Source: Roseinatronobacter bogoriensis DSM 18756
Lineage (GTDB): Bacteria; Pseudomonadota; Alphaproteobacteria; Rhodobacterales; Rhodobacteraceae
DNA length: 64,000 nt
Direction: 5' to 3'
Assembly (NCBI RefSeq): GCF_004366635.1
Contig: NZ_SORN01000002.1
Coordinates: forward strand, 124,001-188,000
Positions 44,464 through 53,640 of this stretch are shown here, in pieces (position 1 is the stretch's first letter; the number at the start of each line of letters is the position of its first letter). The notes under the pieces were generated by a model, which saw only the letters and a program-made list of their open reading frames with translations, searched no databases and was not told where the DNA came from. Position numbers and translations under genes: made by a program.

Positions 44464-46836
44464 ATGCCTAAAGATGACGGCATTGGCGCCAGCACCAAGC
44501 GGCGCGAGGATGTACGGTTCCTGACAGGAAACGGCAAATATACCGATGACATCAACCTGCGTGGCCAGTGCTTTGTGCATTTCCTGCGCTCGGATGTGGC
44601 GCATGGGCGGATCAGGGGCATTGACACTTCCGCCGCCGAAGGGATGGACGGCGTACTGAAGGTGTTTACCGCGGCTGATTTCGAAACTGCAGGTGGCCTG
44701 CCTTGTGGCTGGCAGGTGACGGACCGTTTCGGCGAGGTGATGCAGGAACCCAAGCACCCCATTCTGGCCGAAGGCAAGGTGCGCCATGTGGGTGACCCGA
44801 TCTGCGCGGTGGTGGCGGAAACCTATGAACAGGCCCGCGATGCAGCCGAAGCGATCGAGGTGGACATCGAACAACTGGAAGCGGTTGTTGATATGAAAGC
44901 CGCGCTGGCCGAGGGCGCGCCCAAGGTGCATGACGAGCTGACAAGCAATCTGTGCTATGACTGGGGTTTTGTCGAGGAGAACAAGGACGCGGTGAATGCG
45001 GCGTTCGAGAGTGCTGCGCATGTCGTGTCGTTGGAACTGACCAATAACCGCCTTGTCGCCAACCCGATGGAACCGCGCGTCGCCGTGGGGGATTATGACC
45101 CTTGGGGCGACAGTCATACGCTCTATACCACCAGCCAGAACCCGCATGTCATCCGGCTGCTGATGGGGGCGTTCGTGCTGAATATCCCCGAACACAAGTT
45201 GCGCGTGGTGGCCCCTGATGTTGGCGGCGGTTTCGGGTCAAAAATCTATCACTATGCCGAAGAAGCGTTTTGCACCTATGCCGCCAAAGTTCTCAAACGC
45301 CCTGTCAAATGGACCTCCTCCCGGTCCGAGGCGTTTATTTCCGATGCACATGGGCGCGACCATAAAACCAAGATCGAACTGGCGCTGGATGCGGATCATA
45401 ATTTCACCGCGCTGCGCACCGAAACCTATGCGAATATGGGCGCGTATCTGTCCACCTTCGCGCCGTCCATTCCCACATGGTTGCACGGCACGCTGATGGC
45501 GGGCAATTATAAGACGCCGCTGATTTACGTCAACGTTAAGGCTGTGTTCACCAACACAGTGCCAGTCGATGCCTATCGCGGGGCAGGGCGGCCAGAAGCC
45601 ACGTTCCAGATTGAGCGTCTGGTGGACAAGGCCGCGCGTGAATTGGGCGTGGACCCGATTGAATTGCGCCGCAAGAACTTCATCAAGGCAGATGAATTCC
45701 CATATCAAACCCCGGTTGCAGTGGTCTATGACACGGGCAATTACCACGCCACGATGGACAAAATGCTGGAACTGGCTGATTATGCAGGCTTTGAGGCGCG
45801 GCGTGCGGAAAGTGCCAAACACGGCAAGCTGCGCGGCTTTGGCATTGCCCATTACATTGAGGCTTGCGGGATTGCGCCGTCAAACCTTGTGGGCCAGTTA
45901 GGCGCGCGGGCGGGTTTGTATGAATCGGCTTCGGTGCGGGTGAATGCGACAGGGTCCATCAGCGTCTATACCGGCAGCCACAGCCACGGGCAGGGGCATG
46001 AAACCAGCTTTGCCCAAGTGGTGGCCGACATGATCGGGGTGGATGCAAACAGCATTGAAATTCACCATGGCGACACGTCCAACACACCGATGGGCATGGG
46101 CACCTACGGGTCGCGTAGCCTTGCGGTGGGCGGGTCCGCGATTGTGAAGGCCACGAACAAGATCATCGACAAGGCCAAGAAAATCGCCGCCCATCTTCTG
46201 GAAGCCGCGCCCGAGGATATCGAGTTGAAGGACGGCAAATTCAGCGTGGCGGGCACTGACAAATCGGTGGATTGGTCCGGTGTGACACTTGCGGCCTATG
46301 TGCCACATAACTACCCGCTGGAAGATCTGGAGCCGGGGCTGGAAGAAACGGCGTTCTATGACCCGTCGAACTTTACCTACCCGTCGGGCGCCTATGGCTG
46401 CGAGATTGAACTGGACCCCGAGACGGGCAAAATTGACATCCTGCGCTTCATTGCTGCGGATGATTTCGGCAATATCGTGAACCCGATGATTGTTGAGGGG
46501 CAAGTGCATGGGGGGCTTGCGCAAGGGATCGGTCAGGCGCTTTTGGAAAACTGCGCCTATGATGATGAAGGGCAGCTTTTGTCCGGCAGCTTCATGGATT
46601 ATGCCATGCCCCGCGCGGATGATGTGCGTGGCTTCACCGTGGATCATAGCTGCATCACGCCCTGCACGCATAACCCGCTGGGTGTGAAAGGCTGCGGCGA
46701 GGCGGGCGCGATCGGATCACCGCCAGCGGTGGTCAATGCGGCAATCGACGCGCTGCACCGCGCGGGCCATACCCATGTCACCCATATCGACATGCCCCTG
46801 ACGCCTGCGCGCGTCTGGGCGGCAATGAAAGCCTGA
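44464..46836 (+). CDS. coxL: Large molybdopterin subunit, form II CO-dehydrogenase-like (CoxL)
   Basis: A 790-residue catalytic subunit of the xanthine dehydrogenase superfamily. The active-site loop is A370-Y-R-G-A-G-R376, the form II signature. True CO oxidisers (form I) have AYxCSFR with the copper-binding Cys. VKGCGEAGAIGSPPAV near the end holds the conserved catalytic-Glu region. GGGAGG lies just before the ATG. The substrate is unknown, and CO oxidation should not be assumed. It works with the adjacent FeS and FAD subunits. Confidence 0.95.
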   Translation: MPKDDGIGASTKRREDVRFLTGNGKYTDDINLRGQCFVHFLRSDVAHGRIRGIDTSAAEGMDGVLKVFTAADFETAGGLPCGWQVTDRFGEVMQEPKHPILAEGKVRHVGDPICAVVAETYEQARDAAEAIEVDIEQLEAVVDMKAALAEGAPKVHDELTSNLCYDWGFVEENKDAVNAAFESAAHVVSLELTNNRLVANPMEPRVAVGDYDPWGDSHTLYTTSQNPHVIRLLMGAFVLNIPEHKLRVVAPDVGGGFGSKIYHYAEEAFCTYAAKVLKRPVKWTSSRSEAFISDAHGRDHKTKIELALDADHNFTALRTETYANMGAYLSTFAPSIPTWLHGTLMAGNYKTPLIYVNVKAVFTNTVPVDAYRGAGRPEATFQIERLVDKAARELGVDPIELRRKNFIKADEFPYQTPVAVVYDTGNYHATMDKMLELADYAGFEARRAESAKHGKLRGFGIAHYIEACGIAPSNLVGQLGARAGLYESASVRVNATGSISVYTGSHSHGQGHETSFAQVVADMIGVDANSIEIHHGDTSNTPMGMGTYGSRSLAVGGSAIVKATNKIIDKAKKIAAHLLEAAPEDIELKDGKFSVAGTDKSVDWSGVTLAAYVPHNYPLEDLEPGLEETAFYDPSNFTYPSGAYGCEIELDPETGKIDILRFIAADDFGNIVNPMIVEGQVHGGLAQGIGQALLENCAYDDEGQLLSGSFMDYAMPRADDVRGFTVDHSCITPCTHNPLGVKGCGEAGAIGSPPAVVNAAIDALHRAGHTHVTHIDMPLTPARVWAAMKA

Positions 46837-46849
46837 GGGAGCAAGACCA

Positions 46850-47638
46850 ATGCATAACTTTGACTTCGTAAAACCCTCCAGCGTGGCAGAGGCAGTTGCC
46901 GCACTTGCCAATGAAGATGCCTTGCCGCTTTCGGGCGGACAGACATTGATCCCGTCGATGAAGGCGCGGCTGAATGCGCCGGAAACGCTGGTCAGCCTGA
47001 CAGGCATTGACGAGTTGAAAGGCGTTTGTGTGGATGGGGGCAGCCTTGTCATTGGCGCAGCCACGACCCACGCCACGGTGGCCGCTGAAGCGGCCAGCCA
47101 TTTCCCCGGATTGGCGGCGCTTGCAGGTCAGATCGGGGATCCGGCTGTCCGCAATCGTGGTACTCTGGGGGGAAGCCTGGCCAATAACGACCCGTCTGCC
47201 TGCTATCCTGCGGCGGCTTTGGGCACTGGGGCAACAGTTGTCACCAATACCCGAGAGATTGCAGCGGATGACTATTTTCAGGGCATGTTCACCACAGCAC
47301 TGGAGGAAGGCGAGATCATCACCTCGGTGCGCTTTCCGATTGCCGAGAAATCAGCCTATGCCAAATTCCTGCAACCTGCGTCACGCTTTGCGCTGACAGG
47401 TGTGTTCGTGGCGAAATACGCATCAGGCGTGCGAGTTGCTGTAACCGGCGCGTCTGAAAACGGCGTTTTTCGCTGGGCTGAGGCGGAAGCGGCCTTGTCG
47501 CAGGATTTCAGCGCCGATGCGATTGCAGACCTGAAATGTTCACCTGATGAAATGATCTCGGACTTGCATGGCACGCCGGAATATCGTGCGCATCTGGTGG
47601 GTGTTATGACCCGTCGCGCAGTCGCTGCCGCGCGCTGA
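46850..47638 (+). CDS. coxM: FAD-binding medium subunit (CoxM-like)
   Basis: A 262-residue FAD subunit. The FAD pyrophosphate-binding motifs are SGGQTLIPSMKAR (near 28-40) and RNRGTLGGSLANNDP (near 100-115), followed by a CO_deh_flav_C-like domain. It passes electrons from the FeS clusters to an acceptor. It starts 13 bases after the large subunit, and a terminator follows. Confidence 0.94.
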   Translation: MHNFDFVKPSSVAEAVAALANEDALPLSGGQTLIPSMKARLNAPETLVSLTGIDELKGVCVDGGSLVIGAATTHATVAAEAASHFPGLAALAGQIGDPAVRNRGTLGGSLANNDPSACYPAAALGTGATVVTNTREIAADDYFQGMFTTALEEGEIITSVRFPIAEKSAYAKFLQPASRFALTGVFVAKYASGVRVAVTGASENGVFRWAEAEAALSQDFSADAIADLKCSPDEMISDLHGTPEYRAHLVGVMTRRAVAAAR

Positions 47639-47660
47639 CCTTAACAAAGAGTGTCGCGTA

Positions 47661-47692
47661 CAGAGGGCCCCAGCGGCCCTCTGTTCATTTCA
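47661..47692 (+). terminator. Terminator of the molybdenum hydroxylase operon
   Basis: CAGAGGGCC (47661-47669) and GGCCCTCTG (47675-47683) form a perfect 9-bp stem with a 5-base loop, followed by TTCATTTC. It lies 22 bases past the medium-subunit stop. Confidence 0.75.
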
Positions 47693-47754
47693 TGCCTTGG
47701 AATCCGTCCCCAGATGCTTAGCTTGTGCAGCAATCAACGCTGACAGGAGCACGC

Positions 47755-48456
47755 ATGACCATTGATCTGCATTACTGGCCCACACCCAATGGCTGGAAGA
47801 TATCCATCGCACTGGAAGAAATGGGGCTGCCTTATGATGTTCACTACGTCAATATTGGCGCAGGCGATCAGTTCAAGCCCGAATTTCTGAAGATTGCCCC
47901 GAATAACCGGATGCCCGCAATTACCGACCCGGACGGGCCGGATGGGGCGCCAATCTCGATTTTCGAATCTGGCGCAATCTTGCAATATCTGGCGCGCAAG
48001 ACCGGCCAGTTTGGCGGCAAGACCGAACGCGACCGTATTGCGGTCGACCAATGGCTCATGTGGCAAATGGGCGGGCTTGGCCCCATGGCGGGACAGGCGC
48101 ATCATTTTCTGAAATACGCCCCGTCGATGGACCCACCCCAAGACCTGCCCTATGCCAAGGATCGCTACCGCAACGAGGTGGCGCGCCTGCTTGGTGTGTT
48201 GAACAAGCAGTTGGCTGATAACGAATATGTCGCGGGTGCCGAATACACTATTGCAGATATGGCGATCTGGCCTTGGGCCATTCTTTGGGAGGGACAGCAA
48301 CAGACGCTGGAGGACAAGCCCCATCTGGCACGCTGGCTGGATCTGGTTGGCGCGCGCTCCGCTGTGCAGGCTGGCAAGGCTCTGGGCGCGGAAAAGCGTT
48401 CAAATGTCCAGACCGACCGAGAGGCGCAGAGAGTGCTGTTTGGAAAACGCGACTGA
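47755..48456 (+). CDS. Glutathione S-transferase (YfcG/Ure2-like)
   Basis: A 233-residue cytosolic GST. The thioredoxin-like N-domain (1-~85) has PNGWKISIALEEMGLPYDV, NNRMPAITDP with the cis-proline, and FESGAILQYLA. The helical C-domain contains VAGAEYTIADMAIWPW. The pattern is that of disulfide-bond reductase YfcG-type GSTs. AGGAG lies 6 bases before ATG 47755. Confidence 0.92.
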   Translation: MTIDLHYWPTPNGWKISIALEEMGLPYDVHYVNIGAGDQFKPEFLKIAPNNRMPAITDPDGPDGAPISIFESGAILQYLARKTGQFGGKTERDRIAVDQWLMWQMGGLGPMAGQAHHFLKYAPSMDPPQDLPYAKDRYRNEVARLLGVLNKQLADNEYVAGAEYTIADMAIWPWAILWEGQQQTLEDKPHLARWLDLVGARSAVQAGKALGAEKRSNVQTDREAQRVLFGKRD

Positions 48457-48505
48457 TCCTGCACATTCCGGGAGGCGCCAGAATTTATCTGGCCCCTCTC
48501 TGGCT

Positions 48506-49105
48506 TCAGTCGCTGAAATCGCGCTTATAGCGTTCAAACAGTTTCGCTTGCGCCATGAAAAATGCAAATAGTGCGAATGGCAGGACAAATGTTCGGAAAT
48601 TGACCCAAGCATCGGTAGACATGGTGCGCCACACCAATTCATTGGCGCAAGCCATAGCTGCAAACATCAGCGCCAAGCGTTTTGTCAGCAGCATCCAGCC
48701 TTCATGTGTCAGCGGCAGGGCACCTTCCATCACCAGTTCTAGCCAGCTTTGACCGCGCGCAAGGCCAAGCCCCAGCAAAAGCGCAAAGATCATATACACG
48801 GCGGTGGGCTTCATCTTGAAGAACCGCTCGTCGTTCAGCCAAACGGTCAGCCCGCCGAAAACCACCACCATGATCAGGGTCACCAGTTGCAACCGGCTCA
48901 GCCGTCCTGATAGCTTCCACAGCACAAAGGTTGCCAGTGCCATCAGCGGAATGAAGGCCGCAGTCAGCAAGATAAAGGCATCATATTCTGTACCCGCAAC
49001 CACATAGCTTTGACCGCGTGTGCTGATATAGCCCATAAAAAACAGAAATACTGGCCCAAGTTCCAGCCCGATCTTTACAGCGGGGGATACCTGCTTCTCC
49101 GACAT
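48506..49105 (-). CDS. yciB: YciB/septation protein A (IspZ-type) membrane protein
   Basis: A 199-residue inner-membrane protein with about five helices. The start KIGLELGPVFLFFMGY and the later HEGWMLLTKRLALMFAAMACANELVWR match the intracellular septation protein A/YciB family. It affects cell-envelope integrity and division, but its molecular action is not established. It lies downstream of the large PilM/PilP-like gene on the same strand. Confidence 0.92.
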   Translation of the reverse strand: MSEKQVSPAVKIGLELGPVFLFFMGYISTRGQSYVVAGTEYDAFILLTAAFIPLMALATFVLWKLSGRLSRLQLVTLIMVVVFGGLTVWLNDERFFKMKPTAVYMIFALLLGLGLARGQSWLELVMEGALPLTHEGWMLLTKRLALMFAAMACANELVWRTMSTDAWVNFRTFVLPFALFAFFMAQAKLFERYKRDFSD

Positions 49106-49155
49106 GATGTTTTCCTGCTTGTTTCCTGCGTTGCCGCCTTATCGCGGCTGAAGGC

Positions 49156-52092
49156 TTAGGATGCAATGCGCAACACGACATCGCGCCCGCGCCGTGTATA
49201 GCGCAACTCGTCATCACCGATGGCCGTGACCTGCCCGCCGTCCAGCGTCTCACCCACGCGAACCGTCACGACACGCCCATTCGACAGGCGCACAAGCGCG
49301 CGCCGGCTTGACGATGTGCCCATAACCCCAAGCAGATTGATCTGGCGCAGGTTGATTGCGCGCGCTTGTGTCGCCTCGCGCGCGACAGATGCAGATGTTG
49401 GAATTGCGGGCGCATCGGGCACAGCGGCCCGTGCGGTCTGGATCGGCTCGGATTGTTGGGGCTGCGCGGGCGTCGGTTCGGGCTGGGCGCTGCGCAAAGT
49501 CCGCTGCACTATGGCCGAGAATTGACTTGGCCGTGATCCCGGACGCCGCGATGCTGCTACGGCGAGGTCTGTTGCATCTGCAAAACTGGCTGTTTCGGCC
49601 TCTTGCGTATCGGGCATATCGACGACAAGGGCTTCGGGCCGTGCAGCAGGGCGCAGAGCGGTCAGGGAAATTCCGCCAAGCGCAGGCGCATCAAGCGCAG
49701 CTTCTTCACTGTCAGCGGTGCCCGGCTCGTCAGACTGGGTCGCTTCGGGTGAAAGCGCTGGTGCGGTTTCCTCGGGGGCTGTTTCAGTCGGTTGGGCTTG
49801 TTCGGGGGCAAGCCCTTCTGGCCGGGCGGGTGGGGTTGCAGCAGGTGGGCCAGAGGTGACGGTGATTTGAAGCTGGCTTTCGTCCAGCGGATCGACCGAA
49901 GCCGCTTCCGGTACTTGTTCAACCACATCTTCGGGCGGAGCTGCTGTTTCCACCTCTGCCGGTGTTTCAAGCTCTGGTGCCAATCCTTCGGGGCGCGCAG
50001 GGGGAACGGATGAAGGTGTCCCGTCCGAGACGGCTATCTCCAGCAGTTCCTCCCCTTCTGGCAAGGCTGGTAGCGCATCTGTCGGCGCTTCTGCTGTTGG
50101 TTCATCCTCGATGATCGGCTCTGCCGCGTCTAGAACGGCGGCCTGTTCTGTCTCAGAGCGCAGTGGCGCGAGGGGTTCGGAACCGAACGGGGCCGGGGCA
50201 GCCGGCGTTGCAGGCAGGGATGTCGCTTCTTGCGGTGCGAACAAGGCGACCGAACGCAACCCTGCAATACGCCCGGCTTGCATTTCCTCGGTGCCCATTT
50301 CCGCTTCGGTAGGTGCTTGTTCCGCCGGGGCTTGTGCGACATCTTCCTCAAGGAGGGCGGGCATGTCGGGGCCGTCCAGCGGGGCTTGCTGTGCTGCATG
50401 CTCAACGCCGAGGGACGCTTCGATATCGTCCAGTCCGATGTCAGGGGCGGTGGGTTCCGTGATCTCGGGTTCCAGTGCAGCGGATTGTGACGGCTCTTCA
50501 GCGAGTTGCACATCCGATGGCTGTGTCGTGAAGAAATAAGCCGCCCAGATCGCTGCTGCGACCAGCAAAAGACCCACGCCGCCAAGCACCAGCATTGCCC
50601 TGCTTGTCCCCGAAGGCTGCATGTCCTGATTGCTGCGCGCGCCGAATATGGTCAGACGCTCTGCTTCGCTGCTCTGACTGCGCGACTGGCCACCATGCGC
50701 TTGCAAAGTCTCGATCGGACCCTTGCGAGGGGGCGGCACTTTTGCCTTGTCTGCTGGCTTTGCCTTCGCCTCCGGTTTTGCTGCAGCCACAGGGTCTTTC
50801 TTGGCTGGCTTTTCATCTGCCTTGGCAGCCTTGGCCACCGGGGGGGCTTTGGCGGTGGGCGCACCTGCTTTTGATACCGACTGTGTATCAGCCGCGTCGG
50901 GTTTCGCGCTCACATCGGCTTTGGTTGCACCAAGCCCGAACGCTGATGACAGAGCAGATTTCGCGCCAAAGGCCTTTTTGCGCAGGCGAGAGGTCAGGTC
51001 ATCTGTCTGTTCTGTTTTCTTGGTCGCGGTGGCGTCCGATTCCGTGCCGCCCCGGCGCGAGCGGAAAGAAACCGCTTCAGTGGCAGGGCTGGACTCGCTC
51101 TGTTCGGTCGTGGTGGTTGCTGTAGAGCTGGCGCGTTTGGCGGCCAATAACTGCGCAAACTTTGATTTCGCGTCGCTCGGCTGGTCTGCCTGTCCATCAC
51201 TGGTGGGTTTTGCGGCGTTCAGCTTGGCGAACAGAGCTTGTTTGCGTTCCGCCGCTGCTTTCGACTCCGCATCTTTCTTGCGGTCACCGGCTGCTTTCAG
51301 TTCTGATTTGTTCGGTGCTGCAGGGGGCTGTGGTGCAGGGCGTTCTGCGGCGGGCGCAGTTACAGCCTGCTTATCGCTTTCATTTGGCTGCGCGGCGGGC
51401 TTTTCATCTTTCGGCTTGGTCTTTGGCGCCGCTTTTGGTGCCTCGACTTTGCTTTGCGCAGCATCGGGCAACACGCTTGATGGATCGTCGGCCTTCTGAG
51501 GCGTTGCAGCTTTTACGACAACAGGCTCCGGGTCAGGCAAAGTTACATGACCGGCTTCTACCAGCGGAACTGCGTCACGTTGGATGCGTGAGGTGTCGGG
51601 CACGAGTTTGCGCGCCCCGCGTGTCGGCCCGAAAAACGGCTCTGTCGTGCTGCGGCCTTTCTGCGCCGCGGCCACTGCCGCAATTGGGTTCAACCCATGC
51701 TGTGCTGCAAAATCTTCTGCTTCAACAATGGTTTCGCGCGCGACGACCGCCACTTTTGCTGCATTGCCATCGATAGTCCAATCAAAAACGAGTTCTTCCA
51801 CCGGATAGGGCGTTCGCCCGGCAAGCTGGCCGCGAATCTCGGTTTCCTGTGCTTCTGCGGTGCGGCCGGAAACCGGCAGGTCACAATACAGGATTTGATC
51901 ATCCGGGATGACGAGTTTTGTCGTAACGCCCTCAGGGGCGATTGCTGCTGCGATGCGCGACATATCGCGCATCTGTGCATCCATATCCGGCGTATCCAGA
52001 GACACAGCGCCCACGCGCAACCATCCGGTTACGTCGCGGTGCCAGAGAGTGACCCCATCATCAGTCAGGCCAAGTGCGAAATTTGGTTTCAT
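49156..52092 (-). CDS. PilM/GspL-like and PilP-like fusion protein with a long Pro/Ala/Glu-rich middle
   Basis: A 978-residue protein. The N-terminal ~160 residues resemble the actin-like cytoplasmic fold of PilM/GspL (LVIPDDQILYCDLPVSG, RGQLAGRTPYPVEELVFDW). A low-complexity Lys/Ala/Pro region follows. One membrane helix lies near 500-520 (MLVLGGVGLLLVAAAIWAAYF), then an acidic Pro/Glu region with ARPEGLAPE-type repeats. The last ~60 residues resemble PilP/GspC (ALVRLSNGRVVTVRVGETLDGG). This implies a membrane linker between cytoplasm and periplasm. No other pilus or type II secretion genes lie in the window. It is sometimes misnamed translation initiation factor 2 because of its composition. 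Confidence 0.72.
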   Translation of the reverse strand: MKPNFALGLTDDGVTLWHRDVTGWLRVGAVSLDTPDMDAQMRDMSRIAAAIAPEGVTTKLVIPDDQILYCDLPVSGRTAEAQETEIRGQLAGRTPYPVEELVFDWTIDGNAAKVAVVARETIVEAEDFAAQHGLNPIAAVAAAQKGRSTTEPFFGPTRGARKLVPDTSRIQRDAVPLVEAGHVTLPDPEPVVVKAATPQKADDPSSVLPDAAQSKVEAPKAAPKTKPKDEKPAAQPNESDKQAVTAPAAERPAPQPPAAPNKSELKAAGDRKKDAESKAAAERKQALFAKLNAAKPTSDGQADQPSDAKSKFAQLLAAKRASSTATTTTEQSESSPATEAVSFRSRRGGTESDATATKKTEQTDDLTSRLRKKAFGAKSALSSAFGLGATKADVSAKPDAADTQSVSKAGAPTAKAPPVAKAAKADEKPAKKDPVAAAKPEAKAKPADKAKVPPPRKGPIETLQAHGGQSRSQSSEAERLTIFGARSNQDMQPSGTSRAMLVLGGVGLLLVAAAIWAAYFFTTQPSDVQLAEEPSQSAALEPEITEPTAPDIGLDDIEASLGVEHAAQQAPLDGPDMPALLEEDVAQAPAEQAPTEAEMGTEEMQAGRIAGLRSVALFAPQEATSLPATPAAPAPFGSEPLAPLRSETEQAAVLDAAEPIIEDEPTAEAPTDALPALPEGEELLEIAVSDGTPSSVPPARPEGLAPELETPAEVETAAPPEDVVEQVPEAASVDPLDESQLQITVTSGPPAATPPARPEGLAPEQAQPTETAPEETAPALSPEATQSDEPGTADSEEAALDAPALGGISLTALRPAARPEALVVDMPDTQEAETASFADATDLAVAASRRPGSRPSQFSAIVQRTLRSAQPEPTPAQPQQSEPIQTARAAVPDAPAIPTSASVAREATQARAINLRQINLLGVMGTSSSRRALVRLSNGRVVTVRVGETLDGGQVTAIGDDELRYTRRGRDVVLRIAS

Positions 52093-52163
52093 GCAGCGGC
52101 TTTAGCACAAGTGTTGAACAAAACGGGAGTCACAATACCCTTATCGCCCTACCTATCGCAGAT

Positions 52164-52203
52164 TCTTGCCCATTGCACATTGAAAAACTTGCAATGGGCA
52201 AGA
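52164..52203. repeat. Perfect 14-bp inverted repeat downstream of metY
   Basis: TCTTGCCCATTGCA (52164-52177) and its exact complement (52190-52203) flank a 12-base AT-rich loop. It lies 14 bases past the metY stop on the minus strand and before the PilM/PilP-like gene. No U-tract follows, so it is more likely an mRNA 3'-end stabiliser or protein site than a simple terminator. Confidence 0.75.
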
Positions 52204-52216
52204 TACCGCAACTTGG

Positions 52217-53506
52217 CTATGCGCAAGCCTTGGACAACGCCTGATCGAGGTCCGCGATCAGGTCATCTGCATCCTCCAGCCCGATAGACAGGCGCACGAC
52301 ATCCGGCGCGGCCCCCGCAGCGATTTGCTGTGCTTCGGTCAACTGACGATGCGTGGTCGATGCTGAATGAATGATCAAAGACCGCGTATCACCCAGATTT
52401 GCGACATGGCTGAACAGATTGACCGAGTCGATCAGTTTCACACAGGCCTCATATCCTGCTTTCAGTGAGAAGGTGAATAGCGACGAAGCGCCTTTGGGGC
52501 AGATGCGGTTGACCCGGTCGTAATAGGGCGAAGAGGGCAGCCCGGCATAGGTCACATAGGCCACACGCTCATCTCGTTCCAGCCATTGCGCAACCTTTAC
52601 GGCGTTAGAGCAATGCTTCTCCATGCGCAGGGACAGGGTTTCGATGCCCATCAGCGTATAATGTGCAGCCTGCGCGTTCAGCGTCATACCCAGATCGCGC
52701 AGCCCTATGGCGATTGCGTTGAAGGTGAACGCAAGCGGGCCAAAGGTTTCGTGAAACTTCAACCCGTGATAGGCGGGCTCGGGCTGGGACAAGGCAGGAA
52801 ATTTATCATTTGCCGACCAGTCGAATTTGCCTGAATCGACAATCACGCCGCCTGTCACTGTGCCATTGCCGGTCAGGTATTTGGTCATGGAATGCACCAC
52901 CAGCGTGGCGCCATGTTCTATCGGGCGGCAAAGATACGGTGTTGCGGTGGTGTTATCGACGATCAACGGTACGCCTGCACGGTCCGAGATTGCAGCGATT
53001 GCGTCCAGATCCGTAATATAACCGCCTGGATTGGCGATGGATTCACAAAATACAGCGCGGGTGTTGTCATCAATCGCGGCAGCGACCGCGTCCATATCGT
53101 CGAAATCAACGAATTTTGCTGACCAACCAAAGCGCTTGATCGTGTGGCTGAACTGCGTGACGGTTCCGCCATACAGACGATTGGACGCAACCACGTTCAG
53201 ACCCGGCCCCATTAGCGGAAACAACGCCATGATCTGCGCGGCATGGCCTGAGGAACAGCAAATCGCTCCGGCACCGCCCTCAAGCGTTGCCATGCGTTCT
53301 TGTAGCGCGGCAACTGTCGGGTTGGTCAGGCGTGAATAGATATAGCCAACTTCCTGCAAGTTGAACAAGGCGGCCGCATGGTCTGCATCCCGAAACACAA
53401 AGGCGGTGGATTGATAGATCGGCACCTGTCTTGCGCCTGTTGCCGGATCGGGGCGCGCACCGGCATGAATTTGCAATGTGTCGAAACCCGGTGTTTTTTC
53501 TGACAT
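52217..53506 (-). CDS. metY: O-acetylhomoserine sulfhydrylase / aminocarboxypropyltransferase
   Basis: A PLP enzyme of direct sulfhydrylation, making homocysteine from O-acetylhomoserine and sulfide, 429 residues. The PLP lysine lies in VVHSMTKYLTGNGT. PIYQSTAFVF, YSRLTNPTVAALQERMA and GDTRSLIIHSASTTHRQL are typical of MetY. GGAGGAG stands 7 bases before ATG 53506. Further upstream the frame has no coding character. A 14-bp hairpin follows the stop. Confidence 0.95.
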   Translation of the reverse strand: MSEKTPGFDTLQIHAGARPDPATGARQVPIYQSTAFVFRDADHAAALFNLQEVGYIYSRLTNPTVAALQERMATLEGGAGAICCSSGHAAQIMALFPLMGPGLNVVASNRLYGGTVTQFSHTIKRFGWSAKFVDFDDMDAVAAAIDDNTRAVFCESIANPGGYITDLDAIAAISDRAGVPLIVDNTTATPYLCRPIEHGATLVVHSMTKYLTGNGTVTGGVIVDSGKFDWSANDKFPALSQPEPAYHGLKFHETFGPLAFTFNAIAIGLRDLGMTLNAQAAHYTLMGIETLSLRMEKHCSNAVKVAQWLERDERVAYVTYAGLPSSPYYDRVNRICPKGASSLFTFSLKAGYEACVKLIDSVNLFSHVANLGDTRSLIIHSASTTHRQLTEAQQIAAGAAPDVVRLSIGLEDADDLIADLDQALSKACA

Positions 53507-53640
53507 CTGTGTCTCCTCCGCAATGTTGTCTTCGCGCATGACGCTACGCCAGCAAGGCGCGCGACGCAATTGCGGTTTTCTGTGGAGTATGGTGCGCTTG
53601 GCATGGCAGCATAGCACAAGAAAATGCTTGCAATGATTGC

